Source: Tessaracoccus coleopterorum
Lineage (GTDB): Bacteria > Actinomycetota > Actinomycetes > Propionibacteriales > Propionibacteriaceae
Assembly: GCF_011174705.1 (NCBI RefSeq)
Contig: NZ_JAANIJ010000001.1
Location: 2,046,001 to 2,110,000, forward strand
Length of the DNA stretch: 64,000 nt
Reading direction: 5' to 3'
Shown here piece after piece: positions 1-8,994 of the stretch. Under the pieces are notes generated by a model. That model saw only the letters and a program-made list of their open reading frames with translations. It was not told the DNA's origin and did no database searches. How positions within the stretch are numbered: position 1 is the first letter of the stretch; each line of letters opens with the position of its first letter. Made by a program: the position numbers and the translations under genes.

Positions 1-354
1 GGCCGTCAGGTTGTGGTGGTTCGCCTCATCGAACTGGTCCGGCGTCAGCTCGTCGAGGGTGCATCCGACCGATCTGAAGCTCATGTCCACCAGCACGTCG
101 AGGCGTCCCTCGTGCGCCAGGACATCGGCGACAACGGCATGCGGCTCTCCCGGTGCGAGCGCCCGGACGGCAAGACCGGAAGAGGTGAGCCTGGTGGCTT
201 CCGCCTCCGCCCGCTCCAAGGCGAGGTCGACGAGCACGACGCGGGCACCCCGTCCAGCGAGCATCCGGGTCACCTCTGCGCCGAGGTATCCGGCGCCTCC
301 GACCACGAGGGCGGTGCGACCGGTGAGGTCGAACGGATCCGGTTCAGAAGTCAT
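1..354 (-). CDS. SDR-family dehydrogenase, N-terminal part (runs off window)
   Basis: The reverse strand from ATG 354 stays open to base 1, giving 118 residues with no stop. Residues about 11-25 read TALVVGGAGYLGAEV, a Rossmann beta-alpha-beta with the glycine-rich SDR nucleotide loop, followed by an acidic residue after the second strand (VVLVDLA) as in NAD-preferring members. Later text (GRLDVLVDMSF) fits SDR strand 4. It overlaps the end of the upstream Gfo/Idh/MocA gene by 11 bp, so the two are probably co-transcribed and may act on the same substrate. The catalytic Ser-Tyr-Lys region lies outside the window, so the substrate cannot be judged. Confidence 0.8.
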   Translation of the reverse strand, partial: MTSEPDPFDLTGRTALVVGGAGYLGAEVTRMLAGRGARVVLVDLALERAEAEATRLTSSGLAVRALAPGEPHAVVADVLAHEGRLDVLVDMSFRSVGCTLDELTPDQFDEANHHNLTA

Positions 355-1303
355 CTGCGCCCACCCCGATCCGTGCCCCGCCCCGATCGCGGCTCTCGAT
401 CCCACCGATGACGAGGCGCATGAGCTCCGCTGTCTCGTCGAACGGGTACGGCTCGGTGCCTGTGCGCAGATAGCCGATGAAGTCGGCCAGTTGGGCGCGG
501 AAGGCATGGAAGGTGTCTGCGAACCTGGCCTGCACCGAGCCGTGGGTCCCGGCGAGTTGAAGCAGTCCGAAGCCGCCGTACAGGTCGGAGGTCACCGTCG
601 CGACAACGTCGACACCTCTGCGATGCGTCAGATGAACCACGTTCCTGGAGGCCGATCCGGTGTTGGTCACGGACTCGAAGCCGGGCCCGAGGATCGGATA
701 GATCGCCTCCAGCGCATGGATCCCGTACGCCTCCCAGGACTTCGGCGAGGTGATCGTGGCGAGGCGCAGCTCTCCGAGATCGTTCGTGCTTGCCCGGAAG
801 GGCGCGAACTCCTTGGCGTAACGCATGGAACTCGACGACATGATCGGGGCCGACTGCCTCCTCCAATCGAGGAAGGTGGAGAGCGAGGCCCTGTCCGTGG
901 CCAGCGGCTTGTCCACGAACAGCGGGATACCGGCCTCGACGAACGGCCTGCACCGGTCCACGTGTTCGCTCCCACGGTCGGTGGCCACGATCACTGCGTC
1001 CACCTCGCCGATCACATCCTCTGGACGGGTGACGACGCTGCCGATGCGGGCGCAGGCCGCCACATGGTCGGCCGTGAACCCGCCGTCTCCGACGCAGTGG
1101 ATGTGGGTCACCTCCACACCCGGGAGCCCGACCTCCGGCTCCTTGTTCAGATAGTCAGGAATGCCCGGAAAGGGGCACTCGGCCGTCATCCGGTCGCGGT
1201 CATAACCGTTGATGATCGCGGACCAGGAATAGGGGTGGCCATTTCCGGCGGAGGAGCCGAGAATGGCGATGCGGATGTTCTGGGCGTCACGCACCAGTGG
1301 CAC
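344..1303 (-). CDS. Gfo/Idh/MocA family NAD(P)-dependent oxidoreductase
   Basis: About 319 residues in one unbroken frame. The N-terminal Rossmann domain starts IRIAILGSSAGNGH, and the family signature EAGIPLFVDKPLA (the EKP-type lysine motif, here DKP) sits near residue 130. The C-terminal half has the alpha/beta fold typical of sugar or inositol dehydrogenases. I chose the GTG at 1303 because AAGGAG lies 5 bases upstream (1309-1314) and the open frame above it has no conserved sequence. The family oxidises or reduces a sugar, inositol or related polyol; the exact substrate cannot be inferred. It is followed by an overlapping SDR gene, suggesting two sequential redox steps. Confidence 0.85.
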   Translation of the reverse strand: MPLVRDAQNIRIAILGSSAGNGHPYSWSAIINGYDRDRMTAECPFPGIPDYLNKEPEVGLPGVEVTHIHCVGDGGFTADHVAACARIGSVVTRPEDVIGEVDAVIVATDRGSEHVDRCRPFVEAGIPLFVDKPLATDRASLSTFLDWRRQSAPIMSSSSMRYAKEFAPFRASTNDLGELRLATITSPKSWEAYGIHALEAIYPILGPGFESVTNTGSASRNVVHLTHRRGVDVVATVTSDLYGGFGLLQLAGTHGSVQARFADTFHAFRAQLADFIGYLRTGTEPYPFDETAELMRLVIGGIESRDRGGARIGVGADDF

Positions 1304-1346
1304 GACTGCTCCTTCGGTCAGGGCTGGACCCGCCTTTGGGTCGCCT

Positions 1347-1396
1347 GTCAAAGACTATCAACGATCATCAAATGTCGTCAACAACATTTCGTTGTT
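1347..1396. promoter_or_regulatory. AT-rich operator region upstream of the Gfo/Idh/MocA gene
   Basis: This stretch is much more AT-rich than its surroundings. It contains GTCAAAGACTATC (1347-1359), GTCAACAACATTTC (1377-1390) and a perfect inverted repeat AACAAC-N5-GTTGTT (1380-1396). The first two resemble the GTCAA...CTTTC motif seen upstream of the binding-protein, esterase and deoR genes. It lies just upstream of the Gfo start and overlaps the end of the MFS gene. A regulator-binding role is inference. Confidence 0.45.
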
Positions 1397-2977
1397 CGTC
1401 ACCGACATGTGGGGTAGCAGGTGGCGTCGCCTCGGGGTGCTGGCGGACAGCCGCGCGACGGCCTGTTCGGCGGAGCGGTCCCCGACCGTTCGTGTCCGCT
1501 CGTGCTGCAGGGTGAGAGCATCCCACGAGTCGACGGTCACGAGCTCGACGAACTGGTGGGGATCCTCCCCGACGCAGTACAGCTCCCAGCGGTGCGCCCC
1601 GCTCCTCAGCCTCGCCCGGCGCAGCTGCCGCATGGCGGCGCGGAACTCCCCCGGGCCTCGGGCGGAACCCAGTACTCGATGCACACGACGACGGGGCCGG
1701 AGTCGGAGTCGGGAACTCCGACCGCCGCGGCCTCACGCCACTCCGCGACGGGCGTGTGGTCGGTGCGGGTCCCCTCGCGGAGGCGCAGCCGGGGGCCAGC
1801 CCGCGGCGGCTCCCAGGAAGGCGAGACCGGCGGCGGCGAGCACCGCCTTCAGCCCCCAGAGCTGGATCAGTGCGCCCCAGAATGGTGACGCCGCGGCCTG
1901 GGAACCCGCGAACACCATCGACAACATTGCGAGCGCACGGGCCCTGACCCAGCCGGGCAGCATGAGCTGCAACTCGGAGTTGAGCGTGGAGACCGTCGCC
2001 GTCCAGGTGGTGGATGCGAGGAAGGTGAGCAGCGCGACCGACCAGGCCTGCTGGACCAGTTGCGTGCCGACCAGCGACGTGCCGTAGACCACGGCCGCGA
2101 GCATGACGAGCCGGTTGGCGCTGACCCTCGTCCGGAGCCAGCCGAGGCTCAGTGCTCCGAGCACCGCCCGAGCCCCGCGAGCGACATCAGCGCGCCGTAC
2201 TGTGTGGAGTTCATCCCGAGCTGGCGCTCGGCGATCAAGGGAAGGGCCACCCAGAGGGCAGAGCCGGGCACCGTGTAGAGCAGCAGCCGGATGAGCAGCG
2301 CAGGGACACCGGCCTCGTGTCGGACGAAGCGGCCACCGGCACGGAGCGCCGGTAGGAACCGCTCGCGTCGAAGCGTCTCCATGCGGGGCCGTCCCACAGC
2401 AGAAGCAGGACGAGGAAGGCCAGCGAACAGAGGGCGTTCATGGCGAAGACGAGGGCGACGTCCACCCAGGCGATCAGCGCTCCCGCCACCAGCGGGCCGA
2501 CCATGCGCCCGAGGTTGCCGGAGACCATGTCGAGCCGCGTCGCCGCCGCGAGGCCGTTGCGGGGCACCAACTCGGCCACGAGCGGCTGCCAGGCGGCCGC
2601 CTGCAGAGCTGAGCCGGCGTTGATCAGGAACACGAAGCCGAGCAGCATCACGGGCGGGACCAGGCCGAGGAAGGTCGCGGCGGCGAGCAAGGTGGAGGTT
2701 GCCGCGAGGTACGCGTTCACACCGACGAGCAGGATCCGGCGGTCGAAGGCGTCGGCCAGCACGCCTGCCGGGAGGACGAGCAGGAGGAGGGGAAGGGTCG
2801 ACACCGCCTGTACGAGGCCCATGATCGAGGCCGCGTTATCGTCGTGGACGAACAGCCACTGGGTGCCGATGAGTTGGGCCACGCGCCGGTGTTCAGACCG
2901 ACGGTGCCGAGCCACAGCCAGAGGAATGCCCTACGCCTGAACGGGACCCTGATGCCCTCGGACGGGTGAGCCGTCAT
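1358..2977 (-). CDS. MFS exporter (EntS-like) with C-terminal monooxygenase-like domain; multiple frameshifts
   Basis: The MFS signal runs through at least four frames from ATG 2977 (GAGGGGG just upstream) to 1358, about 540 residues, the usual size for this subfamily. Pieces in order: RRAFLWLWLGTVGLNTGAW; then the loop VLPAGVLADAFDRRIL and several membrane helices (2900-2370); ALRAGGRFVRHEAGVPALLI (to 2170); the second six-helix half (2150-1750); then a soluble tail around FRAAMRQLRRARLRSGAHRW (1690-1400) like the ABM-type domain at the end of many EntS-type exporters. Breaks lie near 2900, 2370, 2160, 1740 and 1690. Likely a drug or small-molecule exporter, if functional. The final residues are uncertain. 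Confidence 0.75.
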
Positions 2978-3039
2978 GCGGCCCCCTCTGCTCAGGGGCG
3001 CCGCACCTTAGCGTCCGACTCGATCCGCAACGGTGACCT

Positions 3040-3798
3040 TCAGCCCGCGGCGCGGAGTGCATCGACCTCCTCCTGAGGCGCGTCCGCATCGGTGATCAAC
3101 TCCGTGAGGGCGCTCAGCGGGGCAACCGGCACGAGGGCGCGCCTTCCGAGCTTGCCGCCGTCGCCGAGCGCGATCACCGTTGCCGTCGCGTTGATCACGG
3201 CGGCCTTCGTCTCCGCCTCGACCGAGTTCATGGTGGTGACCCCTGCACATCCAGGGCGCTCAACCCGATGAATGCGAGGTTGATGTTCACCGACTGTAGG
3301 GCCTGGACGGCGAGCGGCCCGACCGCGGCGAGGGTGCTCGATCGCAGACTGCCCCGATGAGCATGATCTCGGCATCGCCGACCGCCATCTCCAGGGCGAT
3401 CTCCGGGAGTTGGTCACGAAGACCTTGTCCGACATCGTGCGGAGCTTCGGCACGAGATGCGACACGGTGGTGCTCGCCTCCAGGAAGATGCTGCTCACCC
3501 GGGGTGTGATCCGGGTGAGCGCCTCCTGCGCGATCATCTCCTTCTCGGCGACCCGCTTGAGGCGCTCGGTCGCAACCGGCGGGTCGTCCAGCGATTCGAC
3601 CGCGAGGGCCCCACCATGCACCCGTTCGATCACCTTCTGCTCCGCGAGCAGTTCGAGATCGCGATGGATCGTGGCCGGTGAAGCGGAGACGTGATCTCCG
3701 ATGACTGACACCGATGCGCTTCCGTTTGCCCGCAGGAACTTCAGGATCTCCTGGCGGCGCTCCCATCCCAGCGTCTGGCCGCGCTTCTTCAGTGTCAT
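3040..3798 (-). CDS. DeoR/GlpR family transcriptional regulator (two compensating frameshifts)
   Basis: About 252 residues. The N-terminus (RRQEILKFLRANGSASVSV...ASPATIHRDLELL) is a DeoR winged helix with the usual H-R-D-L-x-x-L recognition helix. The C-terminus (FLEASTTVSHLVPKL, then NSVEAETKAAVINA) is the DeoR sugar-phosphate sensor fold. Between about 3400 and 3240 the frame leaves and returns; the missing text (LPEIALEMAVGDAEIMLIG and LAFIGLSALDVQGVT) is readable in neighbouring frames. ATG 3798 is preferred over GTG 3807 because AGGAG lies 10 bases before it and only 1 before the GTG. It probably represses the surrounding catabolic locus, with a sugar-phosphate-like inducer. Confidence 0.85.
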   Translation of the reverse strand: MTLKKRGQTLGWERRQEILKFLRANGSASVSVIGDHVSASPATIHRDLELLAEQKVIERVHGGALAVESLDDPPVATERLKRVAEKEMIAQEALTRITPRVSSIFLEASTTVSHLVPKLRTMSDKVFVTNSRRSPWRWRSAMPRSCSSGQSAIEHPRRGRAARRPGPTVGEHQPRIHRVERPGCAGVTTMNSVEAETKAAVINATATVIALGDGGKLGRRALVPVAPLSALTELITDADAPQEEVDALRAAG

Positions 3799-3833
3799 GA
3801 CGCCCACTCTCCTCAGCCATCGAACTTCACTCG

Positions 3834-3846
3834 ATCAGTTGCTTTC
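3834..3846. promoter_or_regulatory. Candidate DeoR operator upstream of its own gene
   Basis: ATCAGTTGCTTTC lies 36-48 bases upstream of the deoR start. It matches GTCAAAAGCTTTC upstream of the esterase gene at 9 of 13 positions, and the following bases (ATATTGCATCA here, GTATTCCATCG there) are also alike. Auto-regulation is common in this family. The site is inferred from similarity only. Confidence 0.35.
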
Positions 3847-3889
3847 ATATTGCATCACGTCAAGGCTTGGACCGTCACCTTGCCGTCAA

Positions 3890-4477
3890 TCAGCCTGCTG
3901 ACATTGGCCGATTCGCCTCGGGAGGTGCCGGAACCGGGTCGGATGACCGGTGCGAGACGTCGCGGTTCCCGGCAACCCACAGAGGAAGAAGGCGGACGTC
4001 GCCAGGCACGACCTGCCCCGGCGTGGACGGTGGCGTCTCGTCGCCGGTCTCGCGGATCTCCCACCAGCAGTGGCCGGCGTGGTCGTGCTCGTGGTCGGCC
4101 TCGAAGCCCGCATCGCGGAGGGCAGGTCCGATCCATCCGACGCAGTGGTTGCAGTAGTCCTCGGCCACGCCGATGTCGTTGCGGAGCAGGAACCCGAGGC
4201 TCGGGCAGTCGACCATGTCGATGCGCATGAACCGGCGGCCGGTATCGGGATTCTCATGGACGTCGGAGGTGTAACCGGCGCCCTCCTCGGCCAGGGTGTG
4301 GCCCCAGTAGTCGAGCATCCCGTCGAAGCCGCGCAGGAACTCGGACCGGGCATGCGACTGGGAGTCGATCGAGATCGCCTCCTCCCAGTACCGCTTCAGC
4401 CCTTCCATGCCGTGGTGGTCCTGCAACCAGCGAAACGTCCAGTCGTAGTGGGCGTTGAAGTCATAGACCCCGAGCAT
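3890..4477 (-). CDS. Small cysteine-containing protein, ATC-hydrolase-like (paralogue 1)
   Basis: 195 residues, no signal peptide or membrane helix. The central part has acidic and aromatic residues with DYCNHCVGWIGPALRDAGFE, then DHAGHCWWEIR. The neighbouring gene shows the same pattern (EFCQQCVVMGN...GGNGRCVQTI), so the two are diverged paralogues. The arrangement of a conserved CP, a C-x2-C and a late Cys resembles small proteins annotated as L-2-amino-thiazoline-4-carboxylate hydrolase-like; I do not recognise it with confidence. The ATG is 6 bases after the stop of the preceding gene, so translation is probably coupled. The proline-rich last 50 residues may be frameshift read-through. 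Confidence 0.6.
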   Translation of the reverse strand: MLGVYDFNAHYDWTFRWLQDHHGMEGLKRYWEEAISIDSQSHARSEFLRGFDGMLDYWGHTLAEEGAGYTSDVHENPDTGRRFMRIDMVDCPSLGFLLRNDIGVAEDYCNHCVGWIGPALRDAGFEADHEHDHAGHCWWEIRETGDETPPSTPGQVVPGDVRLLPLWVAGNRDVSHRSSDPVPAPPEANRPMSAG

Positions 4478-4483
4478 CTCTTC

Positions 4484-4996
4484 TCAACCTTCCCGAGGGG
4501 TGGCGCAGCCGTCGACCGTTGTCGGATCCTGGGCCGGGCGGTCGTCAGCGTGGGTGATCGTCTGCACGCAACGGCCGTTTCCGCCCGCGACATCGATCCT
4601 GAGCCCGGCGCCTGTGGCGCAGGCGTTGCCCATCACGACGCATTGCTGGCAGAACTCATCAACGATGTCTCTTCCGTTGGCACGCAGGTGCGCGATGGCG
4701 GGGCAGGACCGCACGTCGACGGTGACCCGGTCCTCGCCCCGGCTCACCACCACCTCTCCGCCCGGCTCGACGCTGAAGAAGTCGCGCCAGTAGGTCTCGA
4801 CCGCGGGTAGCCCGCCTTCTGACCACAGTTGCCAGACGGGACGCTGGTAGTCGTTCCCCAACTCCGTCCAGTAGTCGTGCAGGGCGTCGTGGCCGTACGT
4901 GTCCCTGATGTGGGCAAACGTCGCGTTGATGGCGAAGTAGAAGTCGGCGGCCCCCTGCGGCTTCACGTCGCGATAGGGCAGGGACAGATCGGTCAT
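4484..4996 (-). CDS. Small cysteine-containing protein, ATC-hydrolase-like (paralogue 2)
   Basis: 170 residues in one clean frame. ATG 4996 has GAGGAGG four bases upstream; GTG 4999 would be too close. Sequence features: YGHDALHDYWTELGNDYQ near the start, VRSCPAIAHLRANG in the middle, EFCQQCVVMGN, and GGNGRCVQTI towards the end. The CP motif followed by C-x2-C and a last Cys recalls ATC-hydrolase-like small proteins, but the assignment is tentative. It follows the transporter ATPase gene by about 10 bases and precedes its paralogue by 6, so the pair is likely part of the transporter operon and may act on the imported compound as a heterodimer (inference). Confidence 0.65.
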   Translation of the reverse strand: MTDLSLPYRDVKPQGAADFYFAINATFAHIRDTYGHDALHDYWTELGNDYQRPVWQLWSEGGLPAVETYWRDFFSVEPGGEVVVSRGEDRVTVDVRSCPAIAHLRANGRDIVDEFCQQCVVMGNACATGAGLRIDVAGGNGRCVQTITHADDRPAQDPTTVDGCATPREG

Positions 4997-5005
4997 CACG
5001 CCTCC

Positions 5006-6029
5006 TCAGGGCCGGGATGATGGCAGGCGAACGCTGTGCCCCACCGTCCGTGCGAAGCAGGGCTTGTCCGTGGCGCAGACCTCGGTGGCCCTCCAACAGC
5101 GGGTCCGGAAGGGCACCCCGATGGAATGTCGGTGGGGAGGGCAGGTCGCCGTGCAACAGCCGGCGGTTCGACATCCCCTCGTTCTCGGATCGGGCACCGG
5201 GACGGCGGAGAGCAGGGCCTGCGTGTACGGGTGCTGCGGGTTGGTGAACACCTGGTCGGTCGGCCCTTCTTCGACGATCGACCCGAGATACATGACGATC
5301 ACCCGTTGGGCGATGTGGCGCACGACGCCCAGGTCGTGTGCGATGAACAGGTAGGACAGCCCGAGCTCACCCTGAAGCCGGTCGAGCAGGTTCACCACCT
5401 GCGCCTGAACCGACACGTCGAGGGCCGAGACGGGTTCGTCGAGGATCAGCATCTTCGGCTCGAGCGCGAGCGCGCGGGCGATCCCGATGCGCTGACGCTG
5501 CCCACCTGAGAACTCGTGCGGGTAGCGGGCGGCGAGCGCTGGTCGCATGCCGACGAGGTTGAGGAGTTCGTGGGCCCTCTGCTTGCGTGATTGCCTGGTC
5601 CCGATCCCGTGGATCTCGAGAGGCTCCGTGAGGATCGACTCGACCGTTGACCGGGAGGGAGCGACGCATACGGGTCCTGGAACACGTACTGGAGGTCGCG
5701 ACGGATGCCCTCAACTCGGCCCCCGTGGCCGTGGAGATCTCCCTCCCGTCGAACCAGATCCCGCCCGAGGTCGGTCGGTAGAAGCCCATCACCGTCTTGC
5801 CGACGGTGGTCTTCCCACACCCTGACTCCCCGACGAGCGCGAGCGTTTCGCCGTGCTTGACGTCGAAACTGATCCCGTTGACGGCATGCAGCTTCGTCGA
5901 ACGCTTGAGGAAGCCACCGCCGACCTCGAACTCCTTGACGACGTCGGTCACCCGCAGGATCGAGTCCGCACCCGCTGGTGACGTGGGTACCGCGATCCGG
6001 GTGTCCGTTGTCACAGTGTCGGTTGTCAC
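5006..6029 (-). CDS. Dpp/Opp-type ABC transporter ATP-binding protein (DppF-like); frameshifts
   Basis: About 341 residues. Walker A is GESGCGKTT, the signature is EFSGGQRQR, Walker B is [12 protein letters not shown], and the switch histidine is in FIAHDLGV. The C-terminus carries the oligopeptide-ATPase extension ([14 protein letters not shown]) and cysteines in CPFRTRC...C-x4-C, the cluster-like tail of the family. GTG 6029 overlaps the upstream stop (GTGA) and has GGGAGG four bases before it. Frames change near 5700-5550 and about 5170. It pairs with the following ATPase to energise uptake by the two permeases encoded upstream. Confidence 0.85.
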
Positions 6030-7058
6030 GATGCCTCCCAGTGGGTAGTCGGGCCGAGTTCGCGGCTGAAGTGACACGCTGAACGGTGGTCGGTCCCGAT
6101 CTCGATGAGCTCAGGCCTCGTGAAGCAGTGCGGGCGGTCCTTCGACAACTCGCAGCGAGGTTGGAAGGCGCAGCCGGCGGGCAGCCTCCGTGGATCCGGG
6201 GCTGCCCCGGAATGGCGTGCAGTTCCTCACGCACCTCGTTGACGCGCGGCAGCGAGTTCAGGAGGCCCTGGGTGTAGGGTGGCGCGTGTTGTGGAAGATC
6301 TCGTCGACCGGGCCGGACTCCGCGATCCTCCCGCCGTACATGACCACCACGTCCTTCGCCATCTCCGCGATGACCCCGAGGTCGTGGGTGATCATCAGGA
6401 GGGCCGAACCGTGGTCCTGCTGCAACCGGAGTAGGAGTTCCAGGATCTGGGCCTGGACGGTGACGTCCAACGCGGTGGTGGGCTCGTCCGCCACGATCAG
6501 TTTCGGATTGTTGGCAATCGCCATGGCGATCATCGCGCGCTGGCGCATGCCTCCGGAGAACTGATGCGGATACTGGGCCATGCGGGTCTTCGGGCAGGGA
6601 TCCCCACATCGGCGAGGAGTTCCTCGATCCTCGCCGCGCGCTGTGCCTTCGTCCGGAAGTCGGGCGAGTGTCTTCGCAGAGACTCATCAATCTGGGCGCC
6701 GATGGTCATCAGGGGTTCAGCGCGGTCATCGGGTCCTGGAAGATGAAACCGATCTCGCCACCCAACAGCGCAGAGCGTCTTCGGGGCTGATCGAGACGAG
6801 GTCCTCCCCGCAGAACCAGGCGTGCCCGTCGACCACCTTCGCGCTCGGCGGCACGAGGCCCAGCGCGCTCAGGATCGACACGGACTTTCCGGAGCCCGAT
6901 TCGCCGACCAACCCGAGGGTCTCGCCGGCGTTGAGTGAGTACGTTGCCCCGTTGACCGCCCGGACCACGCCTGTGAGGGTCGTGAACTCCGTGGTCAGGT
7001 TCTCGAGCGAGAGAATCGGCTCACCAGCGGGAACGTGCTTGGTGATGGTGGTTGTCAT
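6026..7058 (-). CDS. Dpp/Opp-type ABC transporter ATP-binding protein (DppD-like); frameshifts
   Basis: About 344 residues. Walker A GESGSGKS follows [10 protein letters not shown]; the central part (6581-6258) has [18 protein letters not shown], Walker [13 protein letters not shown] and LMITHDLGV; the tail reads [15 protein letters not shown] and then the cysteine-containing [17 protein letters not shown] region of the oligopeptide family. The tail is spread over three frames. It starts 8 bases after the stop of the preceding permease gene and ends in a GTGA overlap with the second ATPase gene, so the operon is translationally coupled. Confidence 0.85.
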
Positions 7059-7065
7059 GTGCTGC

Positions 7066-7964
7066 TCACCTGCTCTGTCGAGGATCGACGCTGTCACGGA
7101 GACCGTCACCGAGGAAGTTGACCGCCATGACGGTCACGGCGATGGCGAGGCCCGGGGCAGCCACATCCATGGCATCTGCTGCAGGATCCGAAGGCTCTGG
7201 GCCTCCGACATCATGGAGCCCCACGTCGGCGCTGGGGCGGCACCCCGAGGCCCAGGAACGACAAGCCGGTCTCGGTCATGATCACGCCGGCGGTCAGGAT
7301 CGTGAACGCGACCGCCGCGTGCGGGAGCACCGCGGGAGCATGTGCCTGAGCAGGATGTGTGGCACCGACCCGCCCAGCCCCTGGACCGCCTGGATCGAGT
7401 CCTGCTCACGCAGCGACAGCGCGACACTTCTGGTGACACGGAAGGCCGCAGTCCACTGGAGCAGGCCGAGGGAGATGATCAGCAGAGGGAGGGACGCCCC
7501 GAGAAAGGCCACCACCACGATGATCACGATGAGGATCGGGAACGACTGGATCACCTCAGCGATGCGCGTGAGGAAGGCGTCCATCAGGCCACGGAAGTAG
7601 CCGGCGACGATGCCGAGGACGAGGCCGATGGTGGTCGCGATCACTGAGGCCGCGAGGCCGATGGTCAGCGAGACCCGTCCGCCTGCCATCAGGCGGGCGA
7701 AGACGTCGCGCCCTGCCGAGTCGGTGCCCAGCCAATGAGCGGAGCTGGGCGGCTGACGGAAGTTGCGGGGGTCAACGGCGCCTGGGTCGATCGTGTAGAG
7801 GAACGGGCCGACGAATGACATCAGCACGAGCAGGATGAGCACCGTCAGCGAGATCATTGCGAGCTTGTTGCGACGTAGCCGCCGCCAGGCCAGCCCCATG
7901 GGGAGTAGATCGTCTCGGGCTCCTCGACTGCGATGTCGGGGCGGTCCTGGGTGTCGATGGTCAT
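7066..7964 (-). CDS. Dpp/Opp-type ABC transporter permease (DppC-like); frameshifts
   Basis: About 299 residues with five or six membrane helices. The N-terminal signature LGTDSAGRDVFARLMAGGRVS is typical of DppC/OppC. Helices follow, then the EAA loop region, with frames changing near 7900 and 7320. The C-terminal text PPAPTWGSMMSEAQ and VTVMAVNFLGDGLRDSVDPR is diagnostic for this family. ATG 7964 follows GAGGTGG by 6 bases and sits 10 bases after the upstream permease stop. The lost base near 7900 falls in a CCCC run. It forms the channel with the DppB-like partner. Confidence 0.85.
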
Positions 7965-7974
7965 GATTTCCACC

Positions 7975-8928
7975 TCACAGTCGGATCCGTGGGTCGACCA
8001 CGGAGTAGGCAATGTCGGCGACGAGGTTGGCGATCACCACGATGATGGCGATGAACATCACGAAACCCATCAGGACGGGATAGTCGCGGCTGGTGATGGA
8101 ATCGACGGCGAGTCGGCCCATCCCCGGCCAGGCAAACACCTGCTCGACGATCACCGCTCCTCCCAGGAGTTGCGGGATGTTCATTGCGATGACCGTGATG
8201 ATGGGGATCAGCGCGTTGTAGACGCCGTGCCGCCAGGTGATCCTGCCGCCTGAGAGACCCTTGGAACGGGCCGTCATCATGAAGTCCTGCCCGAGCACGT
8301 CGAGCATCGAGGAGCGGGTCCAGCGCTGGTAGGCGGCTGCCCCGGCTGTTCCGAGGATGAGCGCGGGCATGATCATGTGCCTGAAGCCCTCCCAGGCGGA
8401 GGGGATCGTCGCGTTCATGCCGGCCGTGGGCAGCCACCTCAGCTGGAGACCGAAGACGTAGATGCCTGCCAGCGCCAGGAAGAATGGCGGGACGGAGAGG
8501 GCGATGACCGATCCGGCCGAGAGGATGTAGTCACCTGCGCGGTTGTGGCGAAGGGCTGCCCAGACGCCTCCGACGATGCCGATCAGGAGGGAGACGATCA
8601 GGGAGGGCACAACCAACGCCATCGTGTTGTAGAGGCGGTCCATCATGAGCGCAGTCACCGCGCGGCCGTCGAGGTAGGAGTACCCGAGGTTGCCCGTCAG
8701 CGCCTCCCCAAGCCACCTGAAGTACTGGACGACCAGGGGCTGGTCCAGACCGAGCTGGGCCGTGACCGCTGCCCGCGCAGCCTCGAGGTCACCTGAGAAT
8801 GTCAGGGGATTGACGTACATGTCGACCGGGTCGCCGGGCGCCTGTCGCACGAGGATGAACAGCAGCACGCTGATCACCAGCAGCACCGCGACGCTCACGA
8901 GCGATCGTTTGAGGATGAACCGCAGCAT
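7975..8928 (-). CDS. Dpp/Opp-type ABC transporter permease (DppB-like)
   Basis: 317 residues, intact. It starts with MLRFILKRSLVSVAVLLVISV, a first membrane helix, then PGDPVDMYVNP, typical of DppB. The EAA-type loop region reads YQRWTRSSMLDVLGQDFMMTARSKGLS, and the end is ADIAYSVVDPRIRL, a family hallmark. Six membrane helices are apparent. ATG 8928 has AAAGGTAGAG just upstream. It lies after the binding-protein gene, separated by a stable hairpin, and immediately before the DppC-like gene. Confidence 0.92.
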   Translation of the reverse strand: MLRFILKRSLVSVAVLLVISVLLFILVRQAPGDPVDMYVNPLTFSGDLEAARAAVTAQLGLDQPLVVQYFRWLGEALTGNLGYSYLDGRAVTALMMDRLYNTMALVVPSLIVSLLIGIVGGVWAALRHNRAGDYILSAGSVIALSVPPFFLALAGIYVFGLQLRWLPTAGMNATIPSAWEGFRHMIMPALILGTAGAAAYQRWTRSSMLDVLGQDFMMTARSKGLSGGRITWRHGVYNALIPIITVIAMNIPQLLGGAVIVEQVFAWPGMGRLAVDSITSRDYPVLMGFVMFIAIIVVIANLVADIAYSVVDPRIRL

Positions 8929-8947
8929 CTCTACCTTTCCGCGCGCA

Positions 8948-8978
8948 GGGGGTGGTCGGATTCACTCCAACCACCCCC
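8948..8978 (-). terminator. Intergenic hairpin between binding-protein and permease genes
   Basis: GGGGGTGGT (8948-8956) and ACCACCCCC (8970-8978) form a perfect 9 bp stem with a 13-base loop. It sits between the binding-protein stop (8995) and the DppB-like start (8928) with no T-run. Such structures often stabilise or partly terminate the transcript so that the binding protein is made in excess over the membrane parts. Confidence 0.6.
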
Positions 8979-8994
8979 ACGCCTGCTTTGGACG

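Noticed and set aside
11..1417. Plus-strand open frame of 468 residues at the window start
   Set aside because: It lies antisense to the clear SDR and Gfo genes, has low-complexity Arg/Gly-rich composition and no ribosome-binding site.
1358..2977. MFS gene as a true pseudogene
   Set aside because: Breaks are of the same kind and density as in essential-type genes, so sequencing error is the simpler explanation; not claimed as decay.
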